This document shows positions 27,669-36,175 of a stretch of 64,000 nt of DNA, piece by piece. The translations under genes and the position numbers were made by a program. The stretch's first letter is position 1. The number at the start of each line of letters is the position of its first letter. The notes beneath the pieces are model-generated. The model saw only the letters and a list, made by a program, of their open reading frames with translations. It ran no database searches and had not been told where the DNA came from. The DNA lies in assembly GCA_035934555.1 (NCBI GenBank), contig DASYXT010000109.1:1-64000 (forward strand), read 5' to 3'. Origin of the DNA: DASYXT01 sp035934555. Its GTDB lineage: Bacteria; Verrucomicrobiota; Verrucomicrobiia; Limisphaerales; UBA8199.

Positions 27669-27877
27669 CTTACTGGGCTTGTGCCGGTATTTGTGCGGAT
27701 AAATAGGCCAAAGGACGATTAAATGCCGTGCTAAGAGGCTGTAGATTAACAGCTTGCATGACGATTGCGCGCTAGCCAAGCCAAACCCTCGCTGGGAATC
27801 CTGTTGACGGTAGCGATAACCCCCACCTAAGCTATTTGCACCGCTGCGCATGGAGCGTGGCAGTAGCAAATTTTTTT

Positions 27878-28090
27878 ATGCCCGAAGGATACTGCGTCAA
27901 GTGCAAGGCCAAAAAGGAAATCGTGGACGGGGTCGAGGAAACGATGAAGAACGGGCGCAAGGCCATCAAAGGCAAATGCCCGACGTGCGGGACGGTGATG
28001 TTTAAAATACTTGGGGGAAAAGCGGCGACGATTGCGGCGCCGGCCCAGCCCGCCGCGGCGGAGCCAAGCAAGCCGTCCTCGACCAAGTAG
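27878..28090 (+). CDS. DUF5679-type zinc-ribbon protein
   Basis: 70 aa from ATG 27878. Two CxxC pairs (YCVKCKAKKE and GKCPTCGTVM) form a zinc ribbon in the first 45 residues, followed by an Ala/Pro/Lys-rich tail. It resembles a small widespread family that may bind nucleic acid or act in redox; no activity is known. It sits 5 bp before the NDK gene and probably leads that operon. A possible promoter (TTGACG at 27804, weak -10 near 27828) lies upstream. Confidence 0.85.
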   Translation: MPEGYCVKCKAKKEIVDGVEETMKNGRKAIKGKCPTCGTVMFKILGGKAATIAAPAQPAAAEPSKPSSTK

Positions 28091-28095
28091 GCGCT

Positions 28096-29268
28096 ATGCC
28101 CGCACAACTCGCCTACGTCATCATCACGCCTTACTCGCTGTTCAAGTCGCGCACCGGCGGCATTTTGAGCCGCCTGATCACGCGCACCGGACTGGACCTG
28201 GTCGGGGCGCGGATGTTTGCGCCCAGCCCCGAGCTGGTGAAAAGCTACTCGGAAAAGACCATCTCGGCGAACGACCCGCAGGATCGGCGCATCCAGGAGC
28301 TGATTTACAAATATATCCTGCAGAATTTCTCGCCGGACCCCAAAACCGGCCGGCGGCGGCGTGTGATGATGCTGCTGTTCCAGGGTGAGGATGCGGTGCG
28401 CAAGACCCGCTCGGTGATTGGCAACATTAGCGCCGAGCGTCGCGGAGGCGAGACCATCCGGGACACCTATGGCGACCTGATTATCGATGAAAATGACGAT
28501 GTCCGCTATTTCGAGCCGGCGGTGCTCGCCGCCCCGACGCCGGAAGAAGCGGAAGCCAAGCTCAAGATTTGGGCAAAGTACTCCGAGAGCGACGGCGGCG
28601 TGCTGGAAAACGTCATTGCGTATCAACCTGGCGAAAAAGGCCAGCGGACCCTGGTCTTGATTAAGCCGGAGAACTTCCGGTTCCCAACCGGACGGCCCGG
28701 GAACATGATCGATTTTTTCTCGCGCACGGGATTGTTCATTGTCGCGGTGAAGGTGCACCAGATGAGCGTCGCCCAGGCGGTCGAGTTTTATGGTCCGGTG
28801 CGGGAGGTGCTGCGAAGCAGGCTGAAGGACGTCGTGGCGGGCAAGGCGCGCGTCGCCATCGAGAAGGAACTCGGGCTCAAGCTCGGGCCCGAACAGGAGC
28901 AACAACTGGGACAGGTCCTCGGACCGACCTTTGGCGACAATCAGTTCGACAATATCGTTCGCTTCATGTCCGGCAGGTCCGCTTCGGAATGTCCCGCAGG
29001 CGACCTCAATAAGCCCGGGTCCGAAAAGTGCATTGCGCTGGTTTACGAAGGGATCGAGGCGGTTCGAAAAATCCGCGATGTCCTCGGGCCGACCGATCCC
29101 TCCAAAGCGCCCCCGGGCTCTATCCGGCGCGAGTTCGGCCAAACCATCATGGTCAATGCCGCTCATGCCAGTGACTCGGAAGAAAATGCCCGGCGTGAGA
29201 TGGGGATTATTAACGTCGGCGCAAACACCTTTCGCGAAATCGTTGAGCAGTTCTATGGCAAATTTTAG
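28096..29268 (+). CDS. Two-domain nucleoside diphosphate kinase-like protein
   Basis: 390 aa, more than twice a normal NDK (about 140 aa). The second half (about 190-390) reads TLVLIKPENFRFP, later EAVRKIRDVLGPTDP, PPGSIRREFG and NAAHASDSEENA. His357 is therefore in the place of the phospho-histidine of NDK (usual HGSDS). The first half (about 5-175) repeats the same plan (YVIITPYSLFKSRTGGIL, DAVRKTRSVIG, ETIRDTYGD) but has no histidine at the active-site position (DDVRYFEPAVLAAP). The second domain carries an insertion of about 40 residues. It probably makes NTPs from NDPs using one active domain, with the other structural or regulatory. Confidence 0.85.
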   Translation: MPAQLAYVIITPYSLFKSRTGGILSRLITRTGLDLVGARMFAPSPELVKSYSEKTISANDPQDRRIQELIYKYILQNFSPDPKTGRRRRVMMLLFQGEDAVRKTRSVIGNISAERRGGETIRDTYGDLIIDENDDVRYFEPAVLAAPTPEEAEAKLKIWAKYSESDGGVLENVIAYQPGEKGQRTLVLIKPENFRFPTGRPGNMIDFFSRTGLFIVAVKVHQMSVAQAVEFYGPVREVLRSRLKDVVAGKARVAIEKELGLKLGPEQEQQLGQVLGPTFGDNQFDNIVRFMSGRSASECPAGDLNKPGSEKCIALVYEGIEAVRKIRDVLGPTDPSKAPPGSIRREFGQTIMVNAAHASDSEENARREMGIINVGANTFREIVEQFYGKF

Positions 29269-29335
29269 AAGCGGGCCGGCCATTTGGCCGTAATGGACCG
29301 ACCGGCGGCACTCCTGCCCAGATGAGTAGGCGCTG

Positions 29336-30004
29336 ATGAGTTTCCTGCAGGAAAAGCTTAAATCCTCCCCGATCTACGCCCGGGTTGCGCCGTTCGCTAT
29401 CTTTCTCGGGTTAACCTTCTTCCAGAGTGTGCCAGGCAGCCATGGCGAATTCTGGATTTATCTGGTCAAAACTCTCGCCGGCGCCTGGTTGGTGTGGGAG
29501 ATGCGCCCCTTTGTGCTGGAAATGCGCTGGGCCTGGAGCTGGGAAGCCCTCGCGGTCGGCGTCGCCGTCGCCGTCATGTGGGTCGGCCTGGACAACTTTT
29601 ATCCCAAGTTGAGCAAGCCTGGCACCCCTTGGGATCCGCACGCTGCGTTCGGGCACAACTCCGGCCTGGCATGGCTGTTCGTGATGGTGCGGTTGGTCGG
29701 ATCGAGCCTCGTGGTGCCGCCGCTCGAGGAGGTCTTCTACCGCTCCTTCCTGTACCGCTACTTTGTAAAACTGGATTTCCAGGCGATGCCCTTCCGGCAA
29801 TTCCACGCGTTATCGTTTGTGGTTACCGCGTTCATCTTCGGCTTTAGCCATTATGAGTGGCTGGCCGGCATTCTTTGCGGGATGGCTTACCAGTGGCTGG
29901 TCTTGCGCAAAGACCGGCTCGGGGATGCGATGACCGCCCATGCCATCACCAATTTCCTGCTGGGCATCTGGATCATTTGGCGCGGCGCCTGGAATTTCTG
30001 GTGA
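29336..30004 (+). CDS. CPBP intramembrane protease, PEP-CTERM/CAAX-related type
   Basis: 222 aa, about seven membrane helices. The CPBP motif is present as PPLEEVFYRSFLYRY (paired glutamates), with later FGFSHYEWLAG and the AHAITNFLLG helix giving the His and Asn/His of the active site. The sequence WVGLDNFYPKL in the first half is like the CAAX-protease-related proteins linked to exosortase/PEP-CTERM genomes. That fits the PEP-CTERM protein at 17090. Its stop overlaps the GTG of the next gene (GTGA), so translation is coupled. Confidence 0.88.
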   Translation: MSFLQEKLKSSPIYARVAPFAIFLGLTFFQSVPGSHGEFWIYLVKTLAGAWLVWEMRPFVLEMRWAWSWEALAVGVAVAVMWVGLDNFYPKLSKPGTPWDPHAAFGHNSGLAWLFVMVRLVGSSLVVPPLEEVFYRSFLYRYFVKLDFQAMPFRQFHALSFVVTAFIFGFSHYEWLAGILCGMAYQWLVLRKDRLGDAMTAHAITNFLLGIWIIWRGAWNFW

Positions 30005-31695
30005 AAACGCCGCGCGAGGACCGGCCGCCCGCCGCCGGCAAGGAAGCTCGCGAGCCGGCGCCCCCGTGTGTGCTCTTTGAAGACGAGCACCTGCTCGTGG
30101 TTAACAAACCCCCCGGCATGAACACGCATGCTCCCAGCCCCTATGCCGGAGAAGGCCTGTACGATTGGCTGCGGCACCGCGAGCCCCGGTGGGCCGCGCT
30201 GGCGATCATCCAACGCTTGGACAAAGAAACCTCAGGGACAATCGCTTTTTCCAAGACTCCCCTCGGCAACCATTCATTGACGCAGCAATTCACGCAACGG
30301 CAGGTGCAAAAAAATTACGTGCTCATTACCGACCGCCGCCCGCCGGAAAAGCAGTTCACGGTGCGCAGTTCGCTCGCTCGAGCAGGCGAGCGCCAAGTCG
30401 TGCGCGCGTGGCGCGCCGGCGGCGAAACCGCCGAGACACAGTTTCGCGTGATGGACGAACCGGAAGCGCAAGGCGTGCTGGGCAAAGGATTGGCGGGACG
30501 TGTGCTCAATGCAACGAATCGGCTTTGGGTTTTGGAGGCCAAACCGTTGACGGGCCGAACGCACCAAATCCGCGCCCACGCGGCTCACCGGGGCATGCCC
30601 ATCCTGGGTGACGTGCTGTACGGAGGCACTCCGGCGGCCCGGGTGTTTCTGCATGCGCTGGACCTCGCCTTTCGGCACCCGTCTTCCGGCGACCAAATCC
30701 GTTTCCGCGCGTTGCCGGAATTCGCAGGTGACCCGCGGGCACAAGTCCGCGCGGCGGTGATTAGTCCCGAGCTGACCGACACCTCCCGCCTGGTACATGG
30801 GGCGAGCGATGGCTGGCCCGGCTGGTATGTGGACCGCCTCGGAAAATACCTGCTTTCCCAAAGCGAAGCGACGCTCAGCCCCGAGCAACAGAAAGTGCTC
30901 GAACACCTGCTGGCAACCTTTCATGGTCGAGGCGTTTACCTTAAGGTGCTTTCGCGCCAGGTGCGGCAGGCCGGGCCCGCCAGCTACTCGCCCCGGCTGC
31001 TCCTCGGCGAGCCCGCCTCCGCGGCCTTTACCGCCCGCGAAAACGGAAACCAATTCGAGCTCAGCTTCCAGGAAGGTTATTCCGTCGGTCTTTTTCTGGA
31101 TCAGCGGGATAACCGGCGCCGCGTGTTGACCGGCCACGTAGCCGCCGGCTTTCCGCTAAGCCTTTCCCCAAACCTCGACGTGCTCAACGGCTTTGCTTAC
31201 ACCTGCGGGTTTTCGGTCTGTGCCGCGCGCGCGGGCGCACGCACCACCAGCGTGGACCTGTCGAGGAAGTACCTCGAATGGGGCCGGCGCAATTTCGAAT
31301 TAAACCAACTTGACCCGGCGGAGCACGAATTCCTGGCGGGCGACATGTTCGATTGGCTGCGCCGCTTCCATAAACAACAACGCCGATTCGATCTCATCTT
31401 GTTGGACCCGCCGACCTTTTCCCAATCGAAACAATCAGGCGCGTTCCAGGTCGAGCGCGACTTCGGCAAGCTGGTGACCGCCGCCGCGCGCGTGCTCAAA
31501 AGCGGCGGGGTGCTGTTTGCTTCGAGCAACGCCGCCCGGTGGGCGCCGGAAGATTTTGTTCAATCAATTAATGCAGCCGTGGTGGTAGGAGGCCGAAAGG
31601 TGGTGCAATCATTTTACGCGCCGCAGCCGCCGGATTTTCCCATCACCCGCGCCGAGCCGGGCTATTTGAAGACGCTTTGGCTGCGGCTGGATTGA
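30001..31695 (+). CDS. RluA-type pseudouridine synthase fused to an RlmI-type RNA methyltransferase
   Basis: 564 aa from GTG 30001, overlapping the CPBP gene by 4 bp. Residues 20-245 are an RluA-family synthase: LLVVNKPPGMNTHA, the catalytic Asp74 in QRLDKETSG, and LTGRTHQIRAHAAHRG. Residues about 255-564 are a class I SAM methyltransferase like RlmI/RlmL: GWPGWYVDRLGKYLL, GLFLDQRDNRR, VLNGFAYTCGF and the catalytic motif LLDPPTFSQSK. Both halves look complete. It should place pseudouridine and a methyl group on RNA, probably rRNA, perhaps at neighbouring sites. The frame is continuous through the junction (about 245-255), so this is a real fusion rather than an overlap. Confidence 0.9.
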   Translation: MKTPREDRPPAAGKEAREPAPPCVLFEDEHLLVVNKPPGMNTHAPSPYAGEGLYDWLRHREPRWAALAIIQRLDKETSGTIAFSKTPLGNHSLTQQFTQRQVQKNYVLITDRRPPEKQFTVRSSLARAGERQVVRAWRAGGETAETQFRVMDEPEAQGVLGKGLAGRVLNATNRLWVLEAKPLTGRTHQIRAHAAHRGMPILGDVLYGGTPAARVFLHALDLAFRHPSSGDQIRFRALPEFAGDPRAQVRAAVISPELTDTSRLVHGASDGWPGWYVDRLGKYLLSQSEATLSPEQQKVLEHLLATFHGRGVYLKVLSRQVRQAGPASYSPRLLLGEPASAAFTARENGNQFELSFQEGYSVGLFLDQRDNRRRVLTGHVAAGFPLSLSPNLDVLNGFAYTCGFSVCAARAGARTTSVDLSRKYLEWGRRNFELNQLDPAEHEFLAGDMFDWLRRFHKQQRRFDLILLDPPTFSQSKQSGAFQVERDFGKLVTAAARVLKSGGVLFASSNAARWAPEDFVQSINAAVVVGGRKVVQSFYAPQPPDFPITRAEPGYLKTLWLRLD

Positions 31696-31741
31696 CCGCT
31701 GCTCAGGGGCTTAGGGTGGGGCTTAAGGCGGGCCTTTTCCG

Positions 31742-33034
31742 TCATCGGCGCTCGAAGGAGCGCGTGATCAGGCTCACATGCTCCTGAGTCCGGCTGCGGG
31801 ACCGCGTGGACCAAACCCAAACTCCTCCCATCAGGCACAAACCGGCGACAAACGCCAACGCCCATTTGAACATGCCGGACTCGCCTGTCTCAGGAACCGG
31901 CGCGGCAGAACGCACGGCCACCGCCGACACTGCCGGCAGGGGTTCAGGATTTGCCGCCCGCTCAACTGAAGTCTCCGGCGCCGTCATCTCCTTTTTTGAT
32001 TCAACCACCGCTTCCGATTTGGCGGGTGACCCTGGTTGCACCCCTGTTTGAGCCGTCGTTCCAGGCGTCACATCGGTATGCGGAACCGCCGACTGCACCT
32101 CCGGCCTTGCATTGGCATCCGCGTTGGCTTGCGACGCCGTTTCGTTCGAGGCTGTCGCGACCGCGGGCAGGGCAGGTGCTGTGGCCTGCGCGGGTGCTAC
32201 TTTCACTTCAACCACGGCAGGCGCAGCCGCGGTAACCGGAGTGGCTGCGCTCGGTTCTTGCGCGCCTTGTGGCGGAGCCGCGGCGGGCTTTCGGCCGGAG
32301 AAAGTTATTGGCGGCAGGAAGACGGGCGCAGGAGCAGGTTTTGGCTGTACCTGGGGCGGCCGAGGGGGGGTGCGAGCCAGGAGCACTTCCGGGGGCAACG
32401 CGGGCAACTCAATCGCCCAGGGAGTGACATTGACCGATGAATCGGCAAACTTGCCACGCTCAGCGCGCAACGCCGCGACAAACGGCATTTTGGCCGTTTC
32501 CTGTTGCGGTTGCCAGGTCTTGAAAAACGAATTGAATTTGTCGTCAAACGGCGTGCCCTTGATCGGCTGCGTGCCGCTGCTGATAATAATAACGGTAATG
32601 AATGGCGAATTGGCCACCACCTGGCACACGGTGGGCAGCACCTTTTCAAATCGGGGCGTCCCGCCGAACTTCTGGCCGTTGAGGTACGTCATCACCCGGT
32701 CGGTCACCACCGCCTTTACATTAGGGGCCCATTCCTGCAGCGGGAACTCGCCCGCGTGCAACTCGGAGTTGAAGGTCCATACCCCGATGCTGTCGCCCTG
32801 CCGCAACTGCCCCCCCAAATCCGACCGGAGCAGATGCTCGACCGTGCTCAACACGCCGTCCTTGCGGTGGTGCATCGCGCGCGAGGTCTCCACGATGAGT
32901 AGATAACGATTCCCAACGGGCTGACGCGGCAGGGGCTGATGCGGCAGCGGGTTCGTTTGGCCGATAAGCGCCAGCGGCGCCAGCAGAGCCCAGCACAGCA
33001 GCCCGGTTTGTATTGTCCGGTTCCTGTTTATCAT
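31742..33034 (-). CDS. VWA-like exported protein with Ala/Pro-rich linker and C-terminal membrane anchor
   Basis: 430 aa from ATG 33034 (another ATG is 9 bp upstream). A signal peptide leads to a von Willebrand A-like domain (about 40-205): RYLLIVETSRAM, later GDSIGVWTFNS and ITVIIISSGTQP. The metal-site motif DxSxS is changed to ExS, so metal binding may be lost. A 180-residue Ala/Pro/Thr/Val-rich linker follows, then a membrane helix (MFKWALAFVAGLCLMGGVWVW) and a basic tail. It is probably anchored in the inner membrane facing the periplasm. Partner unknown. It converges with the fusion gene. Confidence 0.75.
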   Translation of the reverse strand: MINRNRTIQTGLLCWALLAPLALIGQTNPLPHQPLPRQPVGNRYLLIVETSRAMHHRKDGVLSTVEHLLRSDLGGQLRQGDSIGVWTFNSELHAGEFPLQEWAPNVKAVVTDRVMTYLNGQKFGGTPRFEKVLPTVCQVVANSPFITVIIISSGTQPIKGTPFDDKFNSFFKTWQPQQETAKMPFVAALRAERGKFADSSVNVTPWAIELPALPPEVLLARTPPRPPQVQPKPAPAPVFLPPITFSGRKPAAAPPQGAQEPSAATPVTAAAPAVVEVKVAPAQATAPALPAVATASNETASQANADANARPEVQSAVPHTDVTPGTTAQTGVQPGSPAKSEAVVESKKEMTAPETSVERAANPEPLPAVSAVAVRSAAPVPETGESGMFKWALAFVAGLCLMGGVWVWSTRSRSRTQEHVSLITRSFERR

Positions 33035-33121
33035 AACGTCCATCCGGTTGTGGTTTGAAATCTAACTGCCAGCCCTGCAGGGTTCGTGCCTGGGCCTGCG
33101 CCGGCACCCTCGAATCGACCC

Positions 33122-33589
33122 TTACCGCGCGCCGAACCGGCGTCGCTCCTGCCGGTTGTGATGCCGTATCTCATCAGCCTGTTGCGCCAGCGCCCTCTCA
33201 ACGTCCTGGATGAAATTCCAACAACTGGACGTAAAACCGCCCAGGCTCTGGACAGTCTCGCGTTCGGCCAGGTCATCCGTTACTGCCAGGACCTCGCCGT
33301 AAGGCACCAGCCGGTGCGCCGTGCGCTCGATCAGCTCGTCGGCCGTCTGGCCGCTCCGCGAATAAAGAACTTCTACATCTCTATCCGAGGGAGCACTCGG
33401 CGTGCCGGAAACGCCCGACACCCCGTCAAAGAAGATGGTCACCGGCGTGCCGCGGGCGTCCTGGTAAGCGCCCAACCGGCGGATCAGCTCGTCGCGCGCC
33501 GCCGCCGAATGCCGCGCATGACCACGCGCCAGCTCCGGCCAGCTATGTAACAGGCTGTACCCATCTACCAGAATTCGGACGACCGGCAT
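33122..33589 (-). CDS. NYN-domain (YacP/DUF901-like) predicted ribonuclease
   Basis: 155 aa from ATG 33589; the open frame runs to 33922 but that part is not protein-like. The NYN/PIN-like fold begins ILVDGYSLLHSWPEL with the first acid. TIFFDGVSGV and SGQTADELIERTAH supply further acids, and LAVTDDLAERETV the last. This matches YacP-type NYN proteins, thought to be RNA endonucleases. It stands upstream of the VWA-like gene on the same strand (87 bp gap). Confidence 0.85.
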   Translation of the reverse strand: MPVVRILVDGYSLLHSWPELARGHARHSAAARDELIRRLGAYQDARGTPVTIFFDGVSGVSGTPSAPSDRDVEVLYSRSGQTADELIERTAHRLVPYGEVLAVTDDLAERETVQSLGGFTSSCWNFIQDVERALAQQADEIRHHNRQERRRFGAR

Positions 33590-34090
33590 GCGCCAACATA
33601 CTCTGCCCCGCGCCGGGTGGGAACTGCAATGGGGCACGCAATGGGGTTCCTGCGACCACACCCGGAGTACTGCCGACAGTGGCGGCGGGCAACGGGCGGG
33701 GATGATTGGACTGATGAAATGACGCGGAACCAATGGAATCGCGGCGGAATAATGGAAAAACCCCGCCGTGCCAAGAGTGTGGGCATGGAGCGTCGGGAGA
33801 GGGGAAGTAGCAGGCACGGCCGATGAGGCGGAGAGCGGGTCAAGGGGAGGGAACGGAAGAAAGGGGGGATTTAACCACAAAGAGCACAAAAAAGAGACGA
33901 CCGTCCAACGTCCAGCAACCAACCTTGAACTCGAAGACCAGCGGTCGGCACCCTCAGAGCGTGGAGCGGGAGGGCGTGGCGCGCAGCTCCCCTCTTAGTT
34001 TCCCGACACCTGGGCCGCCCCGCCACTGAGGCAGTACCCGCGATCGGCCTTGCTCCGGCCCAGGCACCTGATAAGCTTTGAGTAAGGAAC
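33590..34090. other. 501 bp without a recognisable gene
   Basis: G-rich and A-rich patches, including an ACCACAAAGAGCAC stretch. There is no tRNA, hairpin or convincing frame. It must contain the divergent promoters for the NYN and NfeD genes. Confidence 0.45.
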
Positions 34091-35377
34091 ATGTGGCGCT
34101 GGTTAACCATGCTGTTGGTGGTGTTGGCCGGGAGCCCGGAGACCTTTGCGGCAGCCGGGGCGGTGGGCCTGGTCCGAATCGATGGCGCCATAGGCCCGGC
34201 CACAGCCACCTACATCAGCCGCGCGCTGGAAATTGCCGGCTCGCGCCATTACGCGTGCGTGATCATTGAGTTAGACACGCCAGGCGGCCTGCTGGACTCC
34301 ACCAAGCAAATCGTTCAGGCGTTTTATGCGTCGCCGGTGCCGACGGTGGTGTACGTCGCGCCCTCGGGCGCGAACGCGGCGAGTGCCGGCTGTTTCATCA
34401 CGTTGGCTGCCGATATCGCCGCCATGGCCCCGAACACGAGCATCGGCGCGGCGCACCCGGTTGAGGTAGGCGGTTTTACCGGCGGACCGGCCAAGACGGA
34501 TGAGGTGATGAAGGAAAAGCTGGAGAAATATGCCAGCGCGTATATCGAAGCGATTGCCGACAAGCGTGGGCGCAACGTCGAATGGGCGCGGTCGGCGGTG
34601 CTGAAAAGCGAGGCGACGACGGCCGAGAAGGCGCTTCAGCTCAAGGTGATTGATGTGATCGCGCCGGATATTCCGTCGCTGTTGCGCCAGATTGACGGGC
34701 GAGAGCTCAACGGAGTGGCGCTGCACACCGCGGGCGCGCAGGTGGTGCCGTTGAACATGAGTTTGCGCGAGCGGGTCTTTCAAGCGCTGGCGCGCCCGGA
34801 AGTGATGCTGGTGCTGATGCTGGTGGCCATTTTCGGGATCATCGCCGAATTGAGCACGCCCGGAGCGATCCTGCCGGGAGTGACAGGAGCCATCGCGCTG
34901 ATCCTGGCGCTGTATTTGGGTTCAATTCTGCCGATCAACCTGGCCGGGCTGGCGCTGATCGCCCTGGCATTCGTCTTATTCATCATCGATGTGTTTACCC
35001 CGACCCATGGCGTGCTGACCTTTGGTGGCATCATCGCCTTTTTCCTCGGGGCGCTGATGCTGTTCAGCCGCGCGGAGCCGGCGTTTCGGCTGTCGCTGGC
35101 GTGGATTGTGCCGGCGACGCTGCTGCTGGGCGCGTTCTTTTTCTTTGTGGTGGGCGCCGGGCTGCGGGCGCAAATGCTGCCAGTGCGCGCCGGCAAAGAA
35201 ACGATGTTGGGCAAAACCACCGCAGCCGTGACGCGGATTGACGCCGCCCATGGCAAAGTTTTCGTTGAGGGCGAGTACTGGAACGCCGTCAGCGAGCAAC
35301 CGGTGGAAGCCGGACAGCCGGTCGAGGTCACCGCCATTAACGGATTGACCCTGACCGTCAAACCCAAGACCGCCTGA
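34091..35377 (+). CDS. NfeD-family membrane serine protease (ClpP class)
   Basis: 428 aa. A signal peptide (1-21) precedes a ClpP-like protease domain (about 25-230) with Ser98 in PSGANAASAGCF and a lysine in the EKLEKY segment (about 143-146) as the likely Ser-Lys dyad. Four to five membrane helices follow (about 240-365) and a C-terminal OB-fold NfeD domain (about 368-428) ending VEVTAINGLTLTVKP. Archaeal relatives cut the C-terminus of stomatin-like proteins, and a slipin gene follows 12 bp downstream. It likely acts in membrane protein quality control. The ribosome binding site AAGGA is just upstream. Confidence 0.95.
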   Translation: MWRWLTMLLVVLAGSPETFAAAGAVGLVRIDGAIGPATATYISRALEIAGSRHYACVIIELDTPGGLLDSTKQIVQAFYASPVPTVVYVAPSGANAASAGCFITLAADIAAMAPNTSIGAAHPVEVGGFTGGPAKTDEVMKEKLEKYASAYIEAIADKRGRNVEWARSAVLKSEATTAEKALQLKVIDVIAPDIPSLLRQIDGRELNGVALHTAGAQVVPLNMSLRERVFQALARPEVMLVLMLVAIFGIIAELSTPGAILPGVTGAIALILALYLGSILPINLAGLALIALAFVLFIIDVFTPTHGVLTFGGIIAFFLGALMLFSRAEPAFRLSLAWIVPATLLLGAFFFFVVGAGLRAQMLPVRAGKETMLGKTTAAVTRIDAAHGKVFVEGEYWNAVSEQPVEAGQPVEVTAINGLTLTVKPKTA

Positions 35378-35389
35378 ACCTAACGTTTT

Positions 35390-36166
35390 ATGGACCCATT
35401 CAACGACCTCGCCAAGATCATCCCTGCGGTAGTGGTTATTCTCATCCTGCTGGCGATCATCGTGCCGCAAACCATTCGCATCCTGCGCGAATACGAGCGC
35501 GGCGTGATTTTTCGGCTGGGCAAGCTGCTGGGAGCCAAAGGCCCGGGTCTGATCATGTTGTTTCCAATCGTGGACCGGATGGTGAAGATGGACCTGCGGG
35601 TGGTGACGATCGATGTGGCCAAGCAGGAGGTGATGACCCGCGACAACGTGCCGGTGACGGTCGATGCCGTCGTCTATTTCCGGGTGATTGATCCGATCGC
35701 CGCAGTGGTTAAGGTGGAGAATTTCTGGAAGGCGACGTCGTTAATCGCACAGACGACATTGCGGAGCGTGCTGGGGCAGGGGGAATTGGACGAACTATTG
35801 GCGCACCGGGACAAGATCAACCAGACGCTGCAGGAGATCATCGATCGGCAGACCGACCCGTGGGGAATCAAAGTGACGTCGGTGGAGGTGAAGGATGTGG
35901 TGTTGCCGGACGGGATGAAGCGCGCCATGGCCAAGCAGGCCGAAGCCGAGCGCGAACGGCGAGCCAAAATCGTCAATGCCGAAGGCGAGTTCCAGGCGGC
36001 CGAGAAGATGGTGCAGGCGGCGGCCATGATGAGCAAGGAACCGATGGCGTTGCAGTTGCGCTTCCTGCAGACGATGCGGGAAATCTCCAGCGAACACAAC
36101 ACGACGACGTTCCTGCCGGTGCCGATTGATTTGTTCGGGCCGTTTCTAAAAGGGCCGGGGAAGTAA
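35390..36166 (+). CDS. Slipin / stomatin-like SPFH protein
   Basis: 258 aa. An N-terminal membrane helix (about 9-28) is followed by the SPFH/band 7 domain: REYERGVIFRLGKLLGAKGP, VDRMVKMDLRVVTIDV, VTVDAVVYFRV. A helical, charged stretch (AMAKQAEAERERRAKIVNAE) and the C-terminal oligomerisation part follow. These proteins form ring scaffolds in membranes and pair with NfeD proteases, as here. The 12-bp spacing indicates one transcript. The gene may be a substrate or regulator of the upstream protease. Confidence 0.96.
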   Translation: MDPFNDLAKIIPAVVVILILLAIIVPQTIRILREYERGVIFRLGKLLGAKGPGLIMLFPIVDRMVKMDLRVVTIDVAKQEVMTRDNVPVTVDAVVYFRVIDPIAAVVKVENFWKATSLIAQTTLRSVLGQGELDELLAHRDKINQTLQEIIDRQTDPWGIKVTSVEVKDVVLPDGMKRAMAKQAEAERERRAKIVNAEGEFQAAEKMVQAAAMMSKEPMALQLRFLQTMREISSEHNTTTFLPVPIDLFGPFLKGPGK

Positions 36167-36175
36167 GGCGCGCAG

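Noticed and set aside
27832..29283. Antisense frame (483 codons) over the NDK gene
   Set aside because: The sense strand encodes NDK motifs; the antisense product has no domain.
33590..33922. N-terminal extension of the NYN-domain protein
   Set aside because: The added 111 codons are Pro/Ser-rich noise; the domain starts right after the ATG at 33589.
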